The position numbers and the translations under genes are program-made. The notes under the pieces were generated by a model. That model worked only from the letters and a program-made list of their open reading frames with translations. It had not been told where the DNA came from and did no database searches. Below, piece by piece: positions 50,690-58,781 of a DNA stretch of 64,000 nt. How positions within the stretch are numbered: position 1 is the first letter of the stretch; the number at the start of each line of letters is the position of its first letter. This stretch comes from Leptolyngbya iicbica LK (GTDB lineage Bacteria > Cyanobacteriota > Cyanobacteriia > Phormidesmidales > Phormidesmidaceae), in assembly GCF_004212215.1 (NCBI RefSeq), contig NZ_QVFV01000002.1, forward strand, positions 759,359 through 823,358, given 5' to 3'.

Positions 50690-51394
50690 CTAAGGGAAAA
50701 GGATTTGCCAGGCCACGATCGCGATCGCTAAATCAGCCCATGCATGACTGATGTAACACACCCAGAGCGATTGATAGCGTAGATAACATGCCGACCACAC
50801 GGCCCCCGCCAAAAATACGCCGACCGCCCCCAAGATGGTGACGCCCCAATTTTCAGTAAAGCCAAACAGCGACACCACATGATGCAAGGTAAAACACAGC
50901 GCCGCTAAAGTCACTGCCCAACCACCCGACACCAGCACCTCACATTTGCGATAAACAAACCAGCGCCAGATGTATTCTTCGATCAGGGCATTGACCAACG
51001 TGAAATAGATCGCAAACGCCGCAAACATGGCAGGATTGAGCAAACCCACGGCTGCCGCTTGCGATCGCGTTCCTTCCCCATCAATCCACCGTTGTCCCCA
51101 CAATGCAAAAGCACCATAAATCACCCCAAACATCGCCAGCCCCAGCCATCCGCCCGCGCGCCATTCCTGACGGGTGGGCCAAGTGAGCGATAGTGATTGA
51201 CGATCAATCCGCCACACCCAAAGCAACGGCAGCGCCAAAATCCACACTCGGGTCGCAATAAAAATCGCTTGTCCGCCCACTGCTTGCCCATACAAACGCG
51301 CCACAATGCCCAAGTTGGCCGCCCCGACGACTAGCAATAACGCGATTACAGCAGCCCAACGCGGAGAAGACTTAAGCATCAGCCTTTCGGTCAT
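50690..51394 (-). CDS. CPBP family intramembrane protease
   Basis: A 234-residue membrane protein with about seven hydrophobic helices. The ABI/CPBP active-site motifs are visible: EEYIWRW (Glu139, Glu140, Arg144) in one helix and FTLHHV (His171, His172) in another. The CAAX protease/bacteriocin-processing family is widespread, and cyanobacterial members have no known substrate. The end of the gene lies 5 bp into the spacer by the neighbouring gap. Single gene. Confidence 0.88.
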   Translation of the reverse strand: MTERLMLKSSPRWAAVIALLLVVGAANLGIVARLYGQAVGGQAIFIATRVWILALPLLWVWRIDRQSLSLTWPTRQEWRAGGWLGLAMFGVIYGAFALWGQRWIDGEGTRSQAAAVGLLNPAMFAAFAIYFTLVNALIEEYIWRWFVYRKCEVLVSGGWAVTLAALCFTLHHVVSLFGFTENWGVTILGAVGVFLAGAVWSACYLRYQSLWVCYISHAWADLAIAIVAWQILFP

Positions 51395-51443
51395 TTTCTA
51401 ATCAACAATTTATTCATCGGATGATTGAGGTGACCACGCGGTA

Positions 51444-52820
51444 CTACTTGGCAACGACCTCAGTTTCTCGTGATGAGCCAAGGCTGGACTGCATCAGCGG
51501 CTGGGCCGAAGCCTCTTGCACTCTCAACGTAAACGGAATCGCAATAATAAAACAGACGCCCCCCAGAATGACCGCAAGCAGCCGGTTATTATCCAACAGA
51601 TGAGCCATGATCCAGCCAAGGCCCAACGAGACAATGATTTCCGGCAGCACGATAAACATGTTAAAGATGCCCATGTAGATGCCGCCTTTTTTGGCGGGCA
51701 GTGAGCCCACCAGCATGGCATAGGGCAAAGACAAAATGCTGGACCAAGCGACTCCCAGACCGATCATTGGTAAAGGCACCCAGGCAGGAGACGGCACGAA
51801 CCATAGGGAAATCAGCCCGACTCCACCACAGGCTAAACATAAAGCGTGAGCGATCGGGCGGCTGGTGGCGGCAGCCAGTTTGGGTAACAAAAATGAAGCG
51901 AAAAAGCAGACGGCATTGTAAGCCGCAATACACAACCCGGCCCACTCAATGCCCTGGCTATAGAGGGCCGAAGTTTCATCCGTGGCCCCAAACAAATTGT
52001 GGGCGATCGCCGGGGGAAAGTACAAAAACACACAGTACATACCCAGCCAGCTAAAGCCCTGCACCCAAGCCAATTGGCGCATGGTCGGCGGCATTTGTTT
52101 AAACGCCGTGTAAATCTCACGAACGGTGGCCCCAATACCTAGTCGGCGCTCTTGTTGTTCGCGAAAAGCCTCCATATCGCGTGGCGGTCGCTCTTCAGTG
52201 GTGAACACCGTCCACATCACCGTGCCTAAAAAAAACGCCGCCCCAATGTAGAAGGAAATTTTTACCGCTTGCGGGACTGAATTGTTGGTAGTTGAGTTCG
52301 CCGATAGCTCCAAAACATTGGAGAGCAGCCACGGCATCGCCGACGCCAGTACCGCGCCTAAGCCGATAAAGAGGCTCTGCATGGCAAAGCCTTTGGTGCG
52401 CTGTTTAGCTGGCAGCAGGTCACCGACGAAAGCCCGAAATGGCTCCATGCTGATATTGGCAGCCGTATCGAGGAGCCATAACAACCCCACCGCCATCCAC
52501 AAACTGCCAGAGTTGGGTAACCAAATCAGTGCCAAAGAGGCCAAAATTGCCCCGACGAGAAAGTATGGACGTCGTCGCCCCAAAAAGCCCCAGGTGTTGT
52601 CGCTGAGGTTGCCAATGATGGGTTGCACCACCAGTCCAGTCAGAGGGGCCGCCAACCACAAAATCGGGATTTGGTCAGCGTGAGCGCCTAAATGCTCAAA
52701 AATGGCACTCGTATTGGCCATCTGCAATCCCCAGCCAAACTGGATGCCAAAAAAACCAAAACTCATGTTCCAGAGCTGCCAGAACGATAGTTTAGGTTTG
52801 ACCTGCGGTGCTGAAGTCAA
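51444..52820 (-). CDS. MFS transporter, SLC45-like sugar transporter family
   Basis: 458 residues with about twelve predicted helices. Family landmarks are NMSFGFFGIQFGWGLQMANT at the N-terminus and LVVQPIIGNLSDNTWGFLGR with GRRRPYF, a typical SLC45/GPH-like sucrose-maltose transporter segment. FALAYAM-type sequences and the LPYAMLVGSLPAKKGGIYMG motif in the second half support it. Likely moves a sugar or sugar alcohol with protons. Divergent from the CPBP gene's downstream side; single gene. Confidence 0.88.
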   Translation of the reverse strand: MTSAPQVKPKLSFWQLWNMSFGFFGIQFGWGLQMANTSAIFEHLGAHADQIPILWLAAPLTGLVVQPIIGNLSDNTWGFLGRRRPYFLVGAILASLALIWLPNSGSLWMAVGLLWLLDTAANISMEPFRAFVGDLLPAKQRTKGFAMQSLFIGLGAVLASAMPWLLSNVLELSANSTTNNSVPQAVKISFYIGAAFFLGTVMWTVFTTEERPPRDMEAFREQQERRLGIGATVREIYTAFKQMPPTMRQLAWVQGFSWLGMYCVFLYFPPAIAHNLFGATDETSALYSQGIEWAGLCIAAYNAVCFFASFLLPKLAAATSRPIAHALCLACGGVGLISLWFVPSPAWVPLPMIGLGVAWSSILSLPYAMLVGSLPAKKGGIYMGIFNMFIVLPEIIVSLGLGWIMAHLLDNNRLLAVILGGVCFIIAIPFTLRVQEASAQPLMQSSLGSSRETEVVAK

Positions 52821-53378
52821 AAGAAGTCTCCAAGTTCATCAAAACAGCGATCGCGATCGCCAAATCGCATTGTTTACCCAACAACTAACCCCATTAATTT
52901 ATGGCGCTTTATCACCATGGCTGTAGCAAACCACGGCGACAACCTGAGCTGAGTAACTACTGTCAGAACGCTAATTGCCAGATTGACTGTCACATTAGTG
53001 CAGCAACAAACGATGCCGGGCTTATTCATAATTTATTTAATAGTGTAAAAGGTCATCATTTTGTGAGCCGTCTACCAGGCGACCGAATTTTGGCCCAAAG
53101 CACACCCGGGGCTGGTTACCCCGTCTACAGACAGTTATTCAATTGGCTTGATCGAACCACGCCCTGATTGACCAGACCCTGGCACACATCGCCAACTCAG
53201 TCTGCTGCAAACAAGGTCATTTTCAGTCAGTCGCAGATCCCCGTGCCCAATCTGCTCTAGTAGGTCACACTCGGTGCCACTTCGCACGAGATGTTGAATG
53301 GCCAGTCCTTGCTCAATACAGCGAATTCTGAATGGCAACGTGACAAACAAAAGTTCTCGCCTAGAATAGGATTGCCTG
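52821..53378. other. Gene-free region upstream of a tRNA
   Basis: No gene is called in these 558 bases. Short open frames (52901-53167, 53135-53350) have no recognisable protein character. It contains the promoter of the leftward MFS gene and that of the tRNA. Confidence 0.5.
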
Positions 53379-53451
53379 CCAGGGTTGGCCGAGCGGATTA
53401 GGCAGCGAACTCATAATTCGCCTTAGACAGGTTCGACTCCTGTACCCTGGA
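53379..53451 (+). tRNA. tRNA with CAT anticodon (probably tRNA-Ile2)
   Basis: A 73-nt tRNA. The acceptor CCAGGGT pairs with ACCCTGG (53444-53450), discriminator A. The anticodon stem GCGAA/TTCGC encloses CTCATAA with CAT at 53412-53414. The first base is C paired to G, so it is not an initiator tRNA, which has an unpaired 1-72 in bacteria. The D-arm TTGGCCGAGCGGATTAGGC and the CTCATAATT loop resemble the lysidine-modified tRNA-Ile(CAU); an elongator tRNA-Met remains possible. Confidence 0.85.
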
Positions 53452-53621
53452 CTTTCACCTGATTTCCAAAAGCTGCAGAGTCGCCGACTAGGATTAAGCG
53501 CATCGGAAAGGGCAAATAAAGCCAAGTATTTCACTATGCGGTGGTCTCTGCTCGTGACCTGACAAAGCGTTAAGATCTCTCTGCTACGTCACAATAAGCC
53601 TGTATTAGCGCATAAATTTCT

Positions 53622-54014
53622 ATGTTCGGCACTTTTCAACAATCGACGTTGCGGGTTGAGGTAGATGCGCCCGCTGAGGTGATTCGCGACAGCTTACTGC
53701 AACCCCGTCAATTCAAGGAATGGCTTTGGCCTCAGACATTTTCCGTGGGGCTACCTGACGTGCTGGAGCTGGGGGCAACATTCACTAGCTATCTAGGGCC
53801 GTTGCGGGTGCAGCATCAGGTAACAGATCTCACTCCCCACAACATTCGGTTTTTGCTGTGGGAAGGCGTGGATGGTTTTCATGAATGGTGCTGGGGTGAT
53901 GGCTGGGTGCAATCGCGCATTGAAGGCATTTCTGTACTCCCCATTAACCTTGGTCAGAGCCTGACGTTGATGCGCCTTCAGCGATTTTTAGCCGAACAAC
54001 GTGCGGTTGCCTAG
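53622..54014 (+). CDS. SRPBCC-family protein
   Basis: A 130-residue soluble protein with the START/SRPBCC helix-grip fold pattern: a first strand FQQSTLRVEVDAPAEVIRDS, then a helix LQPRQFKEWLWPQTFS, and a chain of strands (LRVQHQVTDLTPHNIRFLLW). Members bind hydrophobic ligands. No catalytic motif is visible. It precedes repeat copy C and the bicupin gene. Confidence 0.72.
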   Translation: MFGTFQQSTLRVEVDAPAEVIRDSLLQPRQFKEWLWPQTFSVGLPDVLELGATFTSYLGPLRVQHQVTDLTPHNIRFLLWEGVDGFHEWCWGDGWVQSRIEGISVLPINLGQSLTLMRLQRFLAEQRAVA

Positions 54015-54112
54015 GAATGGAAATTTCATATTCATATAGGTGTGGATAGCCGTCTCGGCTGTTCAAGCGCGCACAACAAACCTGGGAGTTTATAAAATCC
54101 TAATTTCTTAGG
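54013..54112 (+). repeat. Dispersed palindromic repeat, copy C
   Basis: It begins in AGGAATGGAAATTTCA and carries the core GATAGCCGTCTCGGCTGTTC (about 54045-54064) and a GGAGTTTATAAAATCC palindrome. It directly follows the SRPBCC gene stop; orientation is the same as copy D and opposite to A and B. Confidence 0.8.
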
Positions 54113-54332
54113 GGACTCCGTTGTGACTTGTGTGGCTGCCAGGACATTGGCGACATCGCAGGCATAATATTCCGATCATCGCGGCATTGGTCCCAGACTG
54201 CCCATCGTTTCCAAAATCGCCTCACCAAACCCTTGAAAGCAGCTTCATAGCACTTTGTTATTGTGTTTTCAGGGTGATCTCATGTTTTGCATTGAGACTA
54301 CTTACATAACTATTAGAACCCTTTTCCGCGTT

Positions 54333-55025
54333 ATGAAAATCCACGCTGACTTTAGCCAACGCGCCGTCGTAAACAGTCAAGAATTGCCCTGGGTCGAATC
54401 CCCGATGCCGGGTGTGCAGCGCCGGATGCTTGAGCGGGTCGGCGAAGAAGTTGCCCGTGCTACTTCTGTCGTGCGTTACGCGCCTGGCAGCTATTTTTCC
54501 GCGCATACTCACGGCGGTGGCGAAGAGTTCATCGTGCTGGAGGGAGTGTTTTCAGATGAGCACGGCGATTTTGGCCCTGGCACTTATGTTCGTAATCCAG
54601 TGGGGTCTAGTCATACGCCCTACAGCAAAGAGGGAGCCACAATTTTGGTGAAGTTGTGGCAAATGGATCCTGATGACCAAACTCAGGTCACGCTTGATAC
54701 TCGTAGAGCTCAATGGTCTCCCGGTTTAGTGGATGGACTACAGGTATTGCCTTTGCATGCCTACGGCACTGAACAGGTCGCCCTGGTCAGATGGGCACCG
54801 GGCACACACTTTCAGGCCCATCGTCACTGGGGCGGCGAAGAAATTTTTGTGCTAGAAGGGACGTTTGCCGATGAGCATGGCACATATCCCCAAGGCTGCT
54901 GGTTGCGGAATCCTCACGGCAGCATCCACACTCCGTACAGTGACGAGGGTTGTCTGATTTATGTCAAGACTGGGCACCTTGCTGGGCAGCTTTTGACCCC
55001 AGTAGCGGTGGGAGGTGTCGCATGA
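54333..55025 (+). CDS. Bicupin of the ChrR anti-sigma-factor cupin type
   Basis: 230 residues made of two ChrR-type cupin domains. The first has SAHTHGGGEEFIVLEGVFSD and SSHTPYS; the second repeats it as QAHRHWGGEEIFVLEGTFAD and SIHTPYS, so both have the HxH...E...H metal-binding set. ChrR cupins sense singlet oxygen or peroxide by metal, but the anti-sigma N-terminal domain is missing, so this is a stand-alone double cupin. ATG 54333 is preferred; the frame opens at 54255. Its stop overlaps the OsmC start as ATGA. Confidence 0.85.
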   Translation: MKIHADFSQRAVVNSQELPWVESPMPGVQRRMLERVGEEVARATSVVRYAPGSYFSAHTHGGGEEFIVLEGVFSDEHGDFGPGTYVRNPVGSSHTPYSKEGATILVKLWQMDPDDQTQVTLDTRRAQWSPGLVDGLQVLPLHAYGTEQVALVRWAPGTHFQAHRHWGGEEIFVLEGTFADEHGTYPQGCWLRNPHGSIHTPYSDEGCLIYVKTGHLAGQLLTPVAVGGVA

Positions 55026-55423
55026 CTTCCGTACGGGTAACGTCTAATGATTCTCACTTTGGGCAGGATGTCACGATCCGCCAATTTCGGCTGGCGGCGG
55101 ATGAACCGCCGACTCTGGGGGGCGATGATGCTGGCCCGACGCCTTGCGAGTGGATGCTGACTGCACTGGGGTCTTGTAAGGCGATCACCCTCAAAATGTA
55201 TGCTGAGCGCAAAGGCTGGAAGCTCGATCGCGTGAGTGTCGATTTAACCTATGAAGCGCAAGCCGGAGAGGCAAAGATTGAGGCTAACTTGACTCTCGAA
55301 GGTGACTTGACGGAAGAACAACGACAACGACTGCGCGAAATTAGCGATCGCTGCCCGGTCCAAAAGCTGCTCAAACAACCGACTCAGATACAGACCCAGT
55401 TGCTCGCCCAGACGCCAGATTAA
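55022..55423 (+). CDS. OsmC family protein
   Basis: A 133-residue OsmC/YhfA-type protein, thiol-dependent peroxidase or reductase of organic hydroperoxides. TPCEWMLTALGSCKAITLKMY carries the two conserved cysteine positions (GSCKAIT and the second in DRCPVQKLL). It starts at ATG 55022, overlapping the bicupin stop by 4 bp, so the two are translationally coupled and may together handle peroxide or lipid-hydroperoxide stress. No regulator of the pair is found. Confidence 0.9.
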   Translation: MTSVRVTSNDSHFGQDVTIRQFRLAADEPPTLGGDDAGPTPCEWMLTALGSCKAITLKMYAERKGWKLDRVSVDLTYEAQAGEAKIEANLTLEGDLTEEQRQRLREISDRCPVQKLLKQPTQIQTQLLAQTPD

Positions 55424-55762
55424 TTATACTTTTCTGCCGACATTTACTCATTCAAAAAAGGAAATAAAACGGCCTTTGGAGACAGTGACGTCTCGAAGAA
55501 TCATGTCGTTTAAGACTGATCAGACCGATCACCAGAGATAATAGAAGAAAAGGCATTATCGTGGATTCTGGATGCCTTCAATTTGGTTAAAGAGCGATTC
55601 CCAATGCTCTAGAAAAGCATTATTTTCCTAGCTTGTTTATTCGATCGCTGTCTGCTTTCTCATGGTTAGGGATAGCGTGTTGATGTCATCGGGCCTAACT
55701 CTACACTGCCGATAAAACCATGAACCCTGCACCACAACCATTGTCTTGGAGGTGTCAGTACC
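55424..55762. other. Intergenic region before a short ORF
   Basis: No gene is called. It is AT-richer than its neighbours and presumably holds the promoter of the 42-residue ORF. No T-run terminator for the OsmC gene was identified. Confidence 0.4.
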
Positions 55763-55891
55763 ATGACCGAAACCCTGTTTTTTAACCCAACCCTGTACCT
55801 CATAGTCAAGTTTTTGACGCTGCTCATGGTGATCTCTGTTTATTGGTTGATCACCTCACATGGGGCAAAGCATCACCAGCCAGAGTCTTAG
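55763..55891 (+). CDS. Short single-span membrane protein
   Basis: A 42-residue ORF from ATG 55763 to TAG at 55889-55891. It has GGAGGTGT (about 55748-55755) 7-8 bases upstream, an excellent RBS. One transmembrane helix (YLIVKFLTLLMVISVYWLIT) sits between polar ends (MTETLFFNPT and SHGAKHHQPES, with three histidines). Small single-span proteins of this size are common as photosystem or NDH-1 subunits in cyanobacteria, but it does not match those I remember (PsbX, PetN, PsaM, Ycf12). Flanked by repeat copies C and D. Function unknown. Confidence 0.6.
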   Translation: MTETLFFNPTLYLIVKFLTLLMVISVYWLITSHGAKHHQPES

Positions 55892-55994
55892 GAATAGGGA
55901 TTTAATTAAGTGTGGACAGCCGTCTCGGCTGTTCAAGAGCAGGCAAGATATCTGCCTGGCAAAACTGGGATTTTATACAATCCTGATTCTTGAG
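55890..55994 (+). repeat. Dispersed palindromic repeat, copy D
   Basis: Best preserved copy. It starts AGGAATAGGGATTTAATT, carries the core ACAGCCG-TCT-CGGCTGT at about 55916-55932, then GGCAAGATATCTGCC, then GGGATTTTATACAATCCTGA. It directly overlaps the stop of the 42-residue ORF. Confidence 0.85.
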
Positions 55995-56130
55995 CACATG
56001 GCTGAGAGTGCGGCAGTCAATCGAGTGTGAGCGGGGGGAATGTCGCCTGACAGCCCTGTTGTCTTTTGGGGGCGATCGCTAAGCGGTAGGATGCGAAAAT
56101 GTGATTGCTTGAATGCCGTGATTTTGGCTG

Positions 56131-56511
56131 ATGATGATGGATCAACTACCGCCCCTCACCACCGATACCCTCTGGGATATTTTGCATGAAAAGTTGGCCG
56201 ACGACACGGTCAATCAGCTGGTTTGGCATTATTTGGGCTATCGCTACGATGCCACCCAAGAGACGTGGGACACCAGCGCCGTTGCCCCAACTTGGGTAGA
56301 AAAGTACCCCACCCCGCCCAACTTTATCGATAGCCGTCCGGCAACAGTGCAACTCACCCGCTCTATTCCGAAAGCCAATAAGCAGCTGCTAAAGGAATAC
56401 CTGGGCTTTAAGGGCTACAGCGTCGATCAGCTGGTGCCCCGACTCACACGGCGGGCCACGATGACCAACTGGTTGCTGAGTTACATGCAAGAGCAAGGTC
56501 TATTGTCGTAA
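56131..56511 (+). CDS. DUF1823 family protein
   Basis: A 126-residue cyanobacterial protein. The sequence agrees with the family across its length: LPPLTTDTLWDILHEKLADD, NQLVWHYLGYRYDATQETWD, DSRPATVQLTRSIPKANKQL, LKEYLGFKGYSVDQLVPRLT and the end RRATMTNWLLSYMQ. Several Met codons at the start (MMMDQL) leave the exact start open. Function unknown. Confidence 0.85.
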   Translation: MMMDQLPPLTTDTLWDILHEKLADDTVNQLVWHYLGYRYDATQETWDTSAVAPTWVEKYPTPPNFIDSRPATVQLTRSIPKANKQLLKEYLGFKGYSVDQLVPRLTRRATMTNWLLSYMQEQGLLS

Positions 56512-56636
56512 GCTGGCGCAGGTGGGCTTGACCAGAAGATCAGGCTCAAGCAGTCGTTGAGTGGATGAGATTTTCGGTGGGTGAAATGAAGCCCAGGACT
56601 GGGGCGGCAAACTCTTGGCTAAACCATTCTCTGGTT

Positions 56637-57896
56637 TTAGGATGCTTCTTGGTCGATGGGACGACAAATGCCAAAGACAGACGTGTAACCGTGCAAAAAC
56701 GTGGTGCCGCCCACCGGGCCGATTTCGCCCCCGCAAAAGAAACCGCCCAGAGGTAAATCGCCCACAAACTCCTGAAATAGCTGAGCATCAAAATTGGGCT
56801 TTTGATACAGGCCCTCGCCTCGGCCCAGGCAAGCAAACATCAACGCGCCCAAGGGGGTGTCAGCGTCCAACTTATGCTCGCTGCGATATCGAATCAGCAA
56901 CGTTTCGAGGTCGTCGGCTGAGGTGCGGGCATCGCGCAAATGAAACTGCAAGCGCTGACCAACGCGCACGCGATCGCCGATGGCCAGGGCTCCCAAACGC
57001 GGATCAACGCCGAGTAAGTTACGAATGAGAAAATCGCCGGGCTGCAGATCTTGCTTAAAGCCGTCTTGGACGATGCCGACATGCAAGGAATCTTGGGCGA
57101 GTTCGCGATCGGCCTCGCTAAGGTTTTTCAGAATGTCTTGCAGGGCGGCCAGAGGGGTTTGGGTGTCGCCCCCAAAGTCGTCGCATTCTTCGAGTTCGAG
57201 CACGATGTTGCGATCGCCCGCCGCAATGCGAAAGGGGCGACCGATAGGACGGCAGCCCTGGGCCACGATCGCGTCCAAAGTGACGTTGCCCGATAATGCG
57301 ACACCGACGACGCCCTCGGTTTGTCGCGTGCCATTCCAAAAGAGGCTGCTTTCTCGTTGCAGGGGGCTGCCAGTAGCTAAGCCCCCCACTTTAACCGCCC
57401 CTGGATAAGCAAAATCAAGTCCTTGCAACAGCTCAGTGATGCTCGCGGTAAAGGGATCAGCCAACAAAATGAAACTCGGCTGATCGGCGGGTGAGACGCC
57501 AATTTTTTGCACCCAGGCATCAGGAGGACTGTCTAAATCGGGCAAATCCTCGGCTGTTAGGGCAAAGGGTTGAATCTTGGCACCCGGCAAGGACGCGACA
57601 CAAAGGCTAATGCCGGGACAGTGTTCAACTTCTTGGGCCGTGCTGTTGGGGGGCGTGCCCACTACACCGCCACCACTACAGCCAATCAAGCAGGGCAGCG
57701 GCAGCGCTTCTTCTAACAGCGGCAGCAACCGAGCAAACTCACTGCCATAGGCATCGGAAATAAAAACCAGGCCCAAATCAGGAGCCGTATGCAGCTGCGC
57801 CTGAATTTGTTCGGCCAGGTCGCGCACGGCCAGCTCTAAAGAGACTTGGGTCGATAGGGCACTCACCCACTGCATGGATTGAAGGGTTTCGGGCAC
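56637..57896 (-). CDS. FIST N- and C-domain sensory protein
   Basis: About 419 residues. The FIST N domain (about 20-200: LGLVFISDAYGSEFARLLPL, LPCLIGCSGGGVVG) and FIST C domain (about 210-400: VGVALSGNVTLDAIVAQGCR, PLGALMFACLGRGEGLYQKP, FCGGEIGPVGGTTFLHGYTS) are both complete. FIST proteins are predicted ligand-sensing modules in signalling. The start is fixed by the RBS: AGGAG lies six bases before a GTG at 57896, while the frame is open to 57962. Confidence 0.88.
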   Translation of the reverse strand: MPETLQSMQWVSALSTQVSLELAVRDLAEQIQAQLHTAPDLGLVFISDAYGSEFARLLPLLEEALPLPCLIGCSGGGVVGTPPNSTAQEVEHCPGISLCVASLPGAKIQPFALTAEDLPDLDSPPDAWVQKIGVSPADQPSFILLADPFTASITELLQGLDFAYPGAVKVGGLATGSPLQRESSLFWNGTRQTEGVVGVALSGNVTLDAIVAQGCRPIGRPFRIAAGDRNIVLELEECDDFGGDTQTPLAALQDILKNLSEADRELAQDSLHVGIVQDGFKQDLQPGDFLIRNLLGVDPRLGALAIGDRVRVGQRLQFHLRDARTSADDLETLLIRYRSEHKLDADTPLGALMFACLGRGEGLYQKPNFDAQLFQEFVGDLPLGGFFCGGEIGPVGGTTFLHGYTSVFGICRPIDQEAS

Positions 57897-58463
57897 GGTT
57901 CTCTCCTGAGGGATGTGGCATATGAGCCATGCGGTCAGCGATCGCTCCCTCCATAGGCGCAATCGTGAGCCGTCAGGTCGCGATGGTAAGGAGCCAGCAA
58001 CGCGGCGGTCAGTATTGCAACCGCAATGGCCGTTTAGCGATCGCTGTTTATCAGCCTAAGCGAAATGCCTGACCTTGTTCCAGTCTGGCGACAAAACTGA
58101 ACCTGTGATAGATCGTTCAGTGACCCTCGGGTCGATGCCCATCGTCACATCGTTCAGTAGCGTTATTTCTAAGTTGGGAGCATCGGAGAAAAACCGAACA
58201 ATCAGTAAGGTTTTTGGCCCTACAGCAAGATTGAATCTCGCTGTAACTTACATAAATAAGGGTGTTAAATCTTCATTCCTCGATGAAGGAATATTACAAG
58301 ATTTGGGCTAGAGCATTGCTCTGTAAACGTTTGCCACGATTTACACTGTTCTGACCAAAGGCGAAGGTTACACTAACCGAGAACATCTGCTGCGTCACTA
58401 AATTCTGTTTACGTCTAGCTGACCGCAGCACCTATCGACTAAGGACGTTTTAATAGGGTTCCT
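57897..58463. other. Intergenic region upstream of cp12
   Basis: No gene is called in these 567 bases between the divergent FIST gene and cp12; a 78-codon frame at 58075-58311 has no family character. It must hold both promoters. Confidence 0.5.
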
Positions 58464-58691
58464 ATGAGCAACAACATTCAAGAGAAAATTCAAGAAGAGC
58501 TGCAAGCGGCTCGAAATGCTTGCGACACCTCTGGCGCCAGTTCGTCGGAATGCGCTGCCGCTTGGGATGCCGTTGAAGAACTACAAGCAGAAGCCTCTCA
58601 CCAGCGAGTCGGTGGCCCCAAAAAGACTTCCCTGGAAGCCTACTGCGACGCCAACCCGGAAGCTGACGAGTGCCGGGTTTACGAAGATTAA
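58464..58691 (+). CDS. cp12: CP12, redox switch of the Calvin-Benson cycle
   Basis: A 75-residue intrinsically disordered protein that, when oxidised, binds GAPDH and phosphoribulokinase into an inactive complex in the dark. Two cysteine pairs are intact: Cys20/Cys30 in the first half and Cys61/Cys70 at the C-terminus (YCDANPEADEC). The central AWDAVEEL core motif and the terminal CRVYED, whose tail contacts GAPDH, are present. Short stand-alone form without a CBS domain. It ends 30 bp before a strong shared terminator. Confidence 0.98.
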   Translation: MSNNIQEKIQEELQAARNACDTSGASSSECAAAWDAVEELQAEASHQRVGGPKKTSLEAYCDANPEADECRVYED

Positions 58692-58721
58692 TCGGCGTTG
58701 CTGATTAATTCTCTAATGCTC

Positions 58722-58755
58722 AAAAAGGCCACCCTGATATCAGGGTGGCCTTTTT
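58722..58755. terminator. Bidirectional terminator between cp12 and flv3
   Basis: AAAAAGGCCACCCTGAT joined directly to its own reverse complement: a 34-base perfect palindrome with A-run on the left and T-run on the right. Being symmetrical, it can end both the rightward cp12 and the leftward flv3 transcripts. Confidence 0.95.
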
Positions 58756-58781
58756 ATTAGCAATGGCGCGGAGTCGTGGCG

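Noticed and set aside
53379-53451. Initiator tRNA-fMet
   Set aside because: The 1-72 position is a C-G pair and the anticodon stem lacks the three G-C pairs of initiators.
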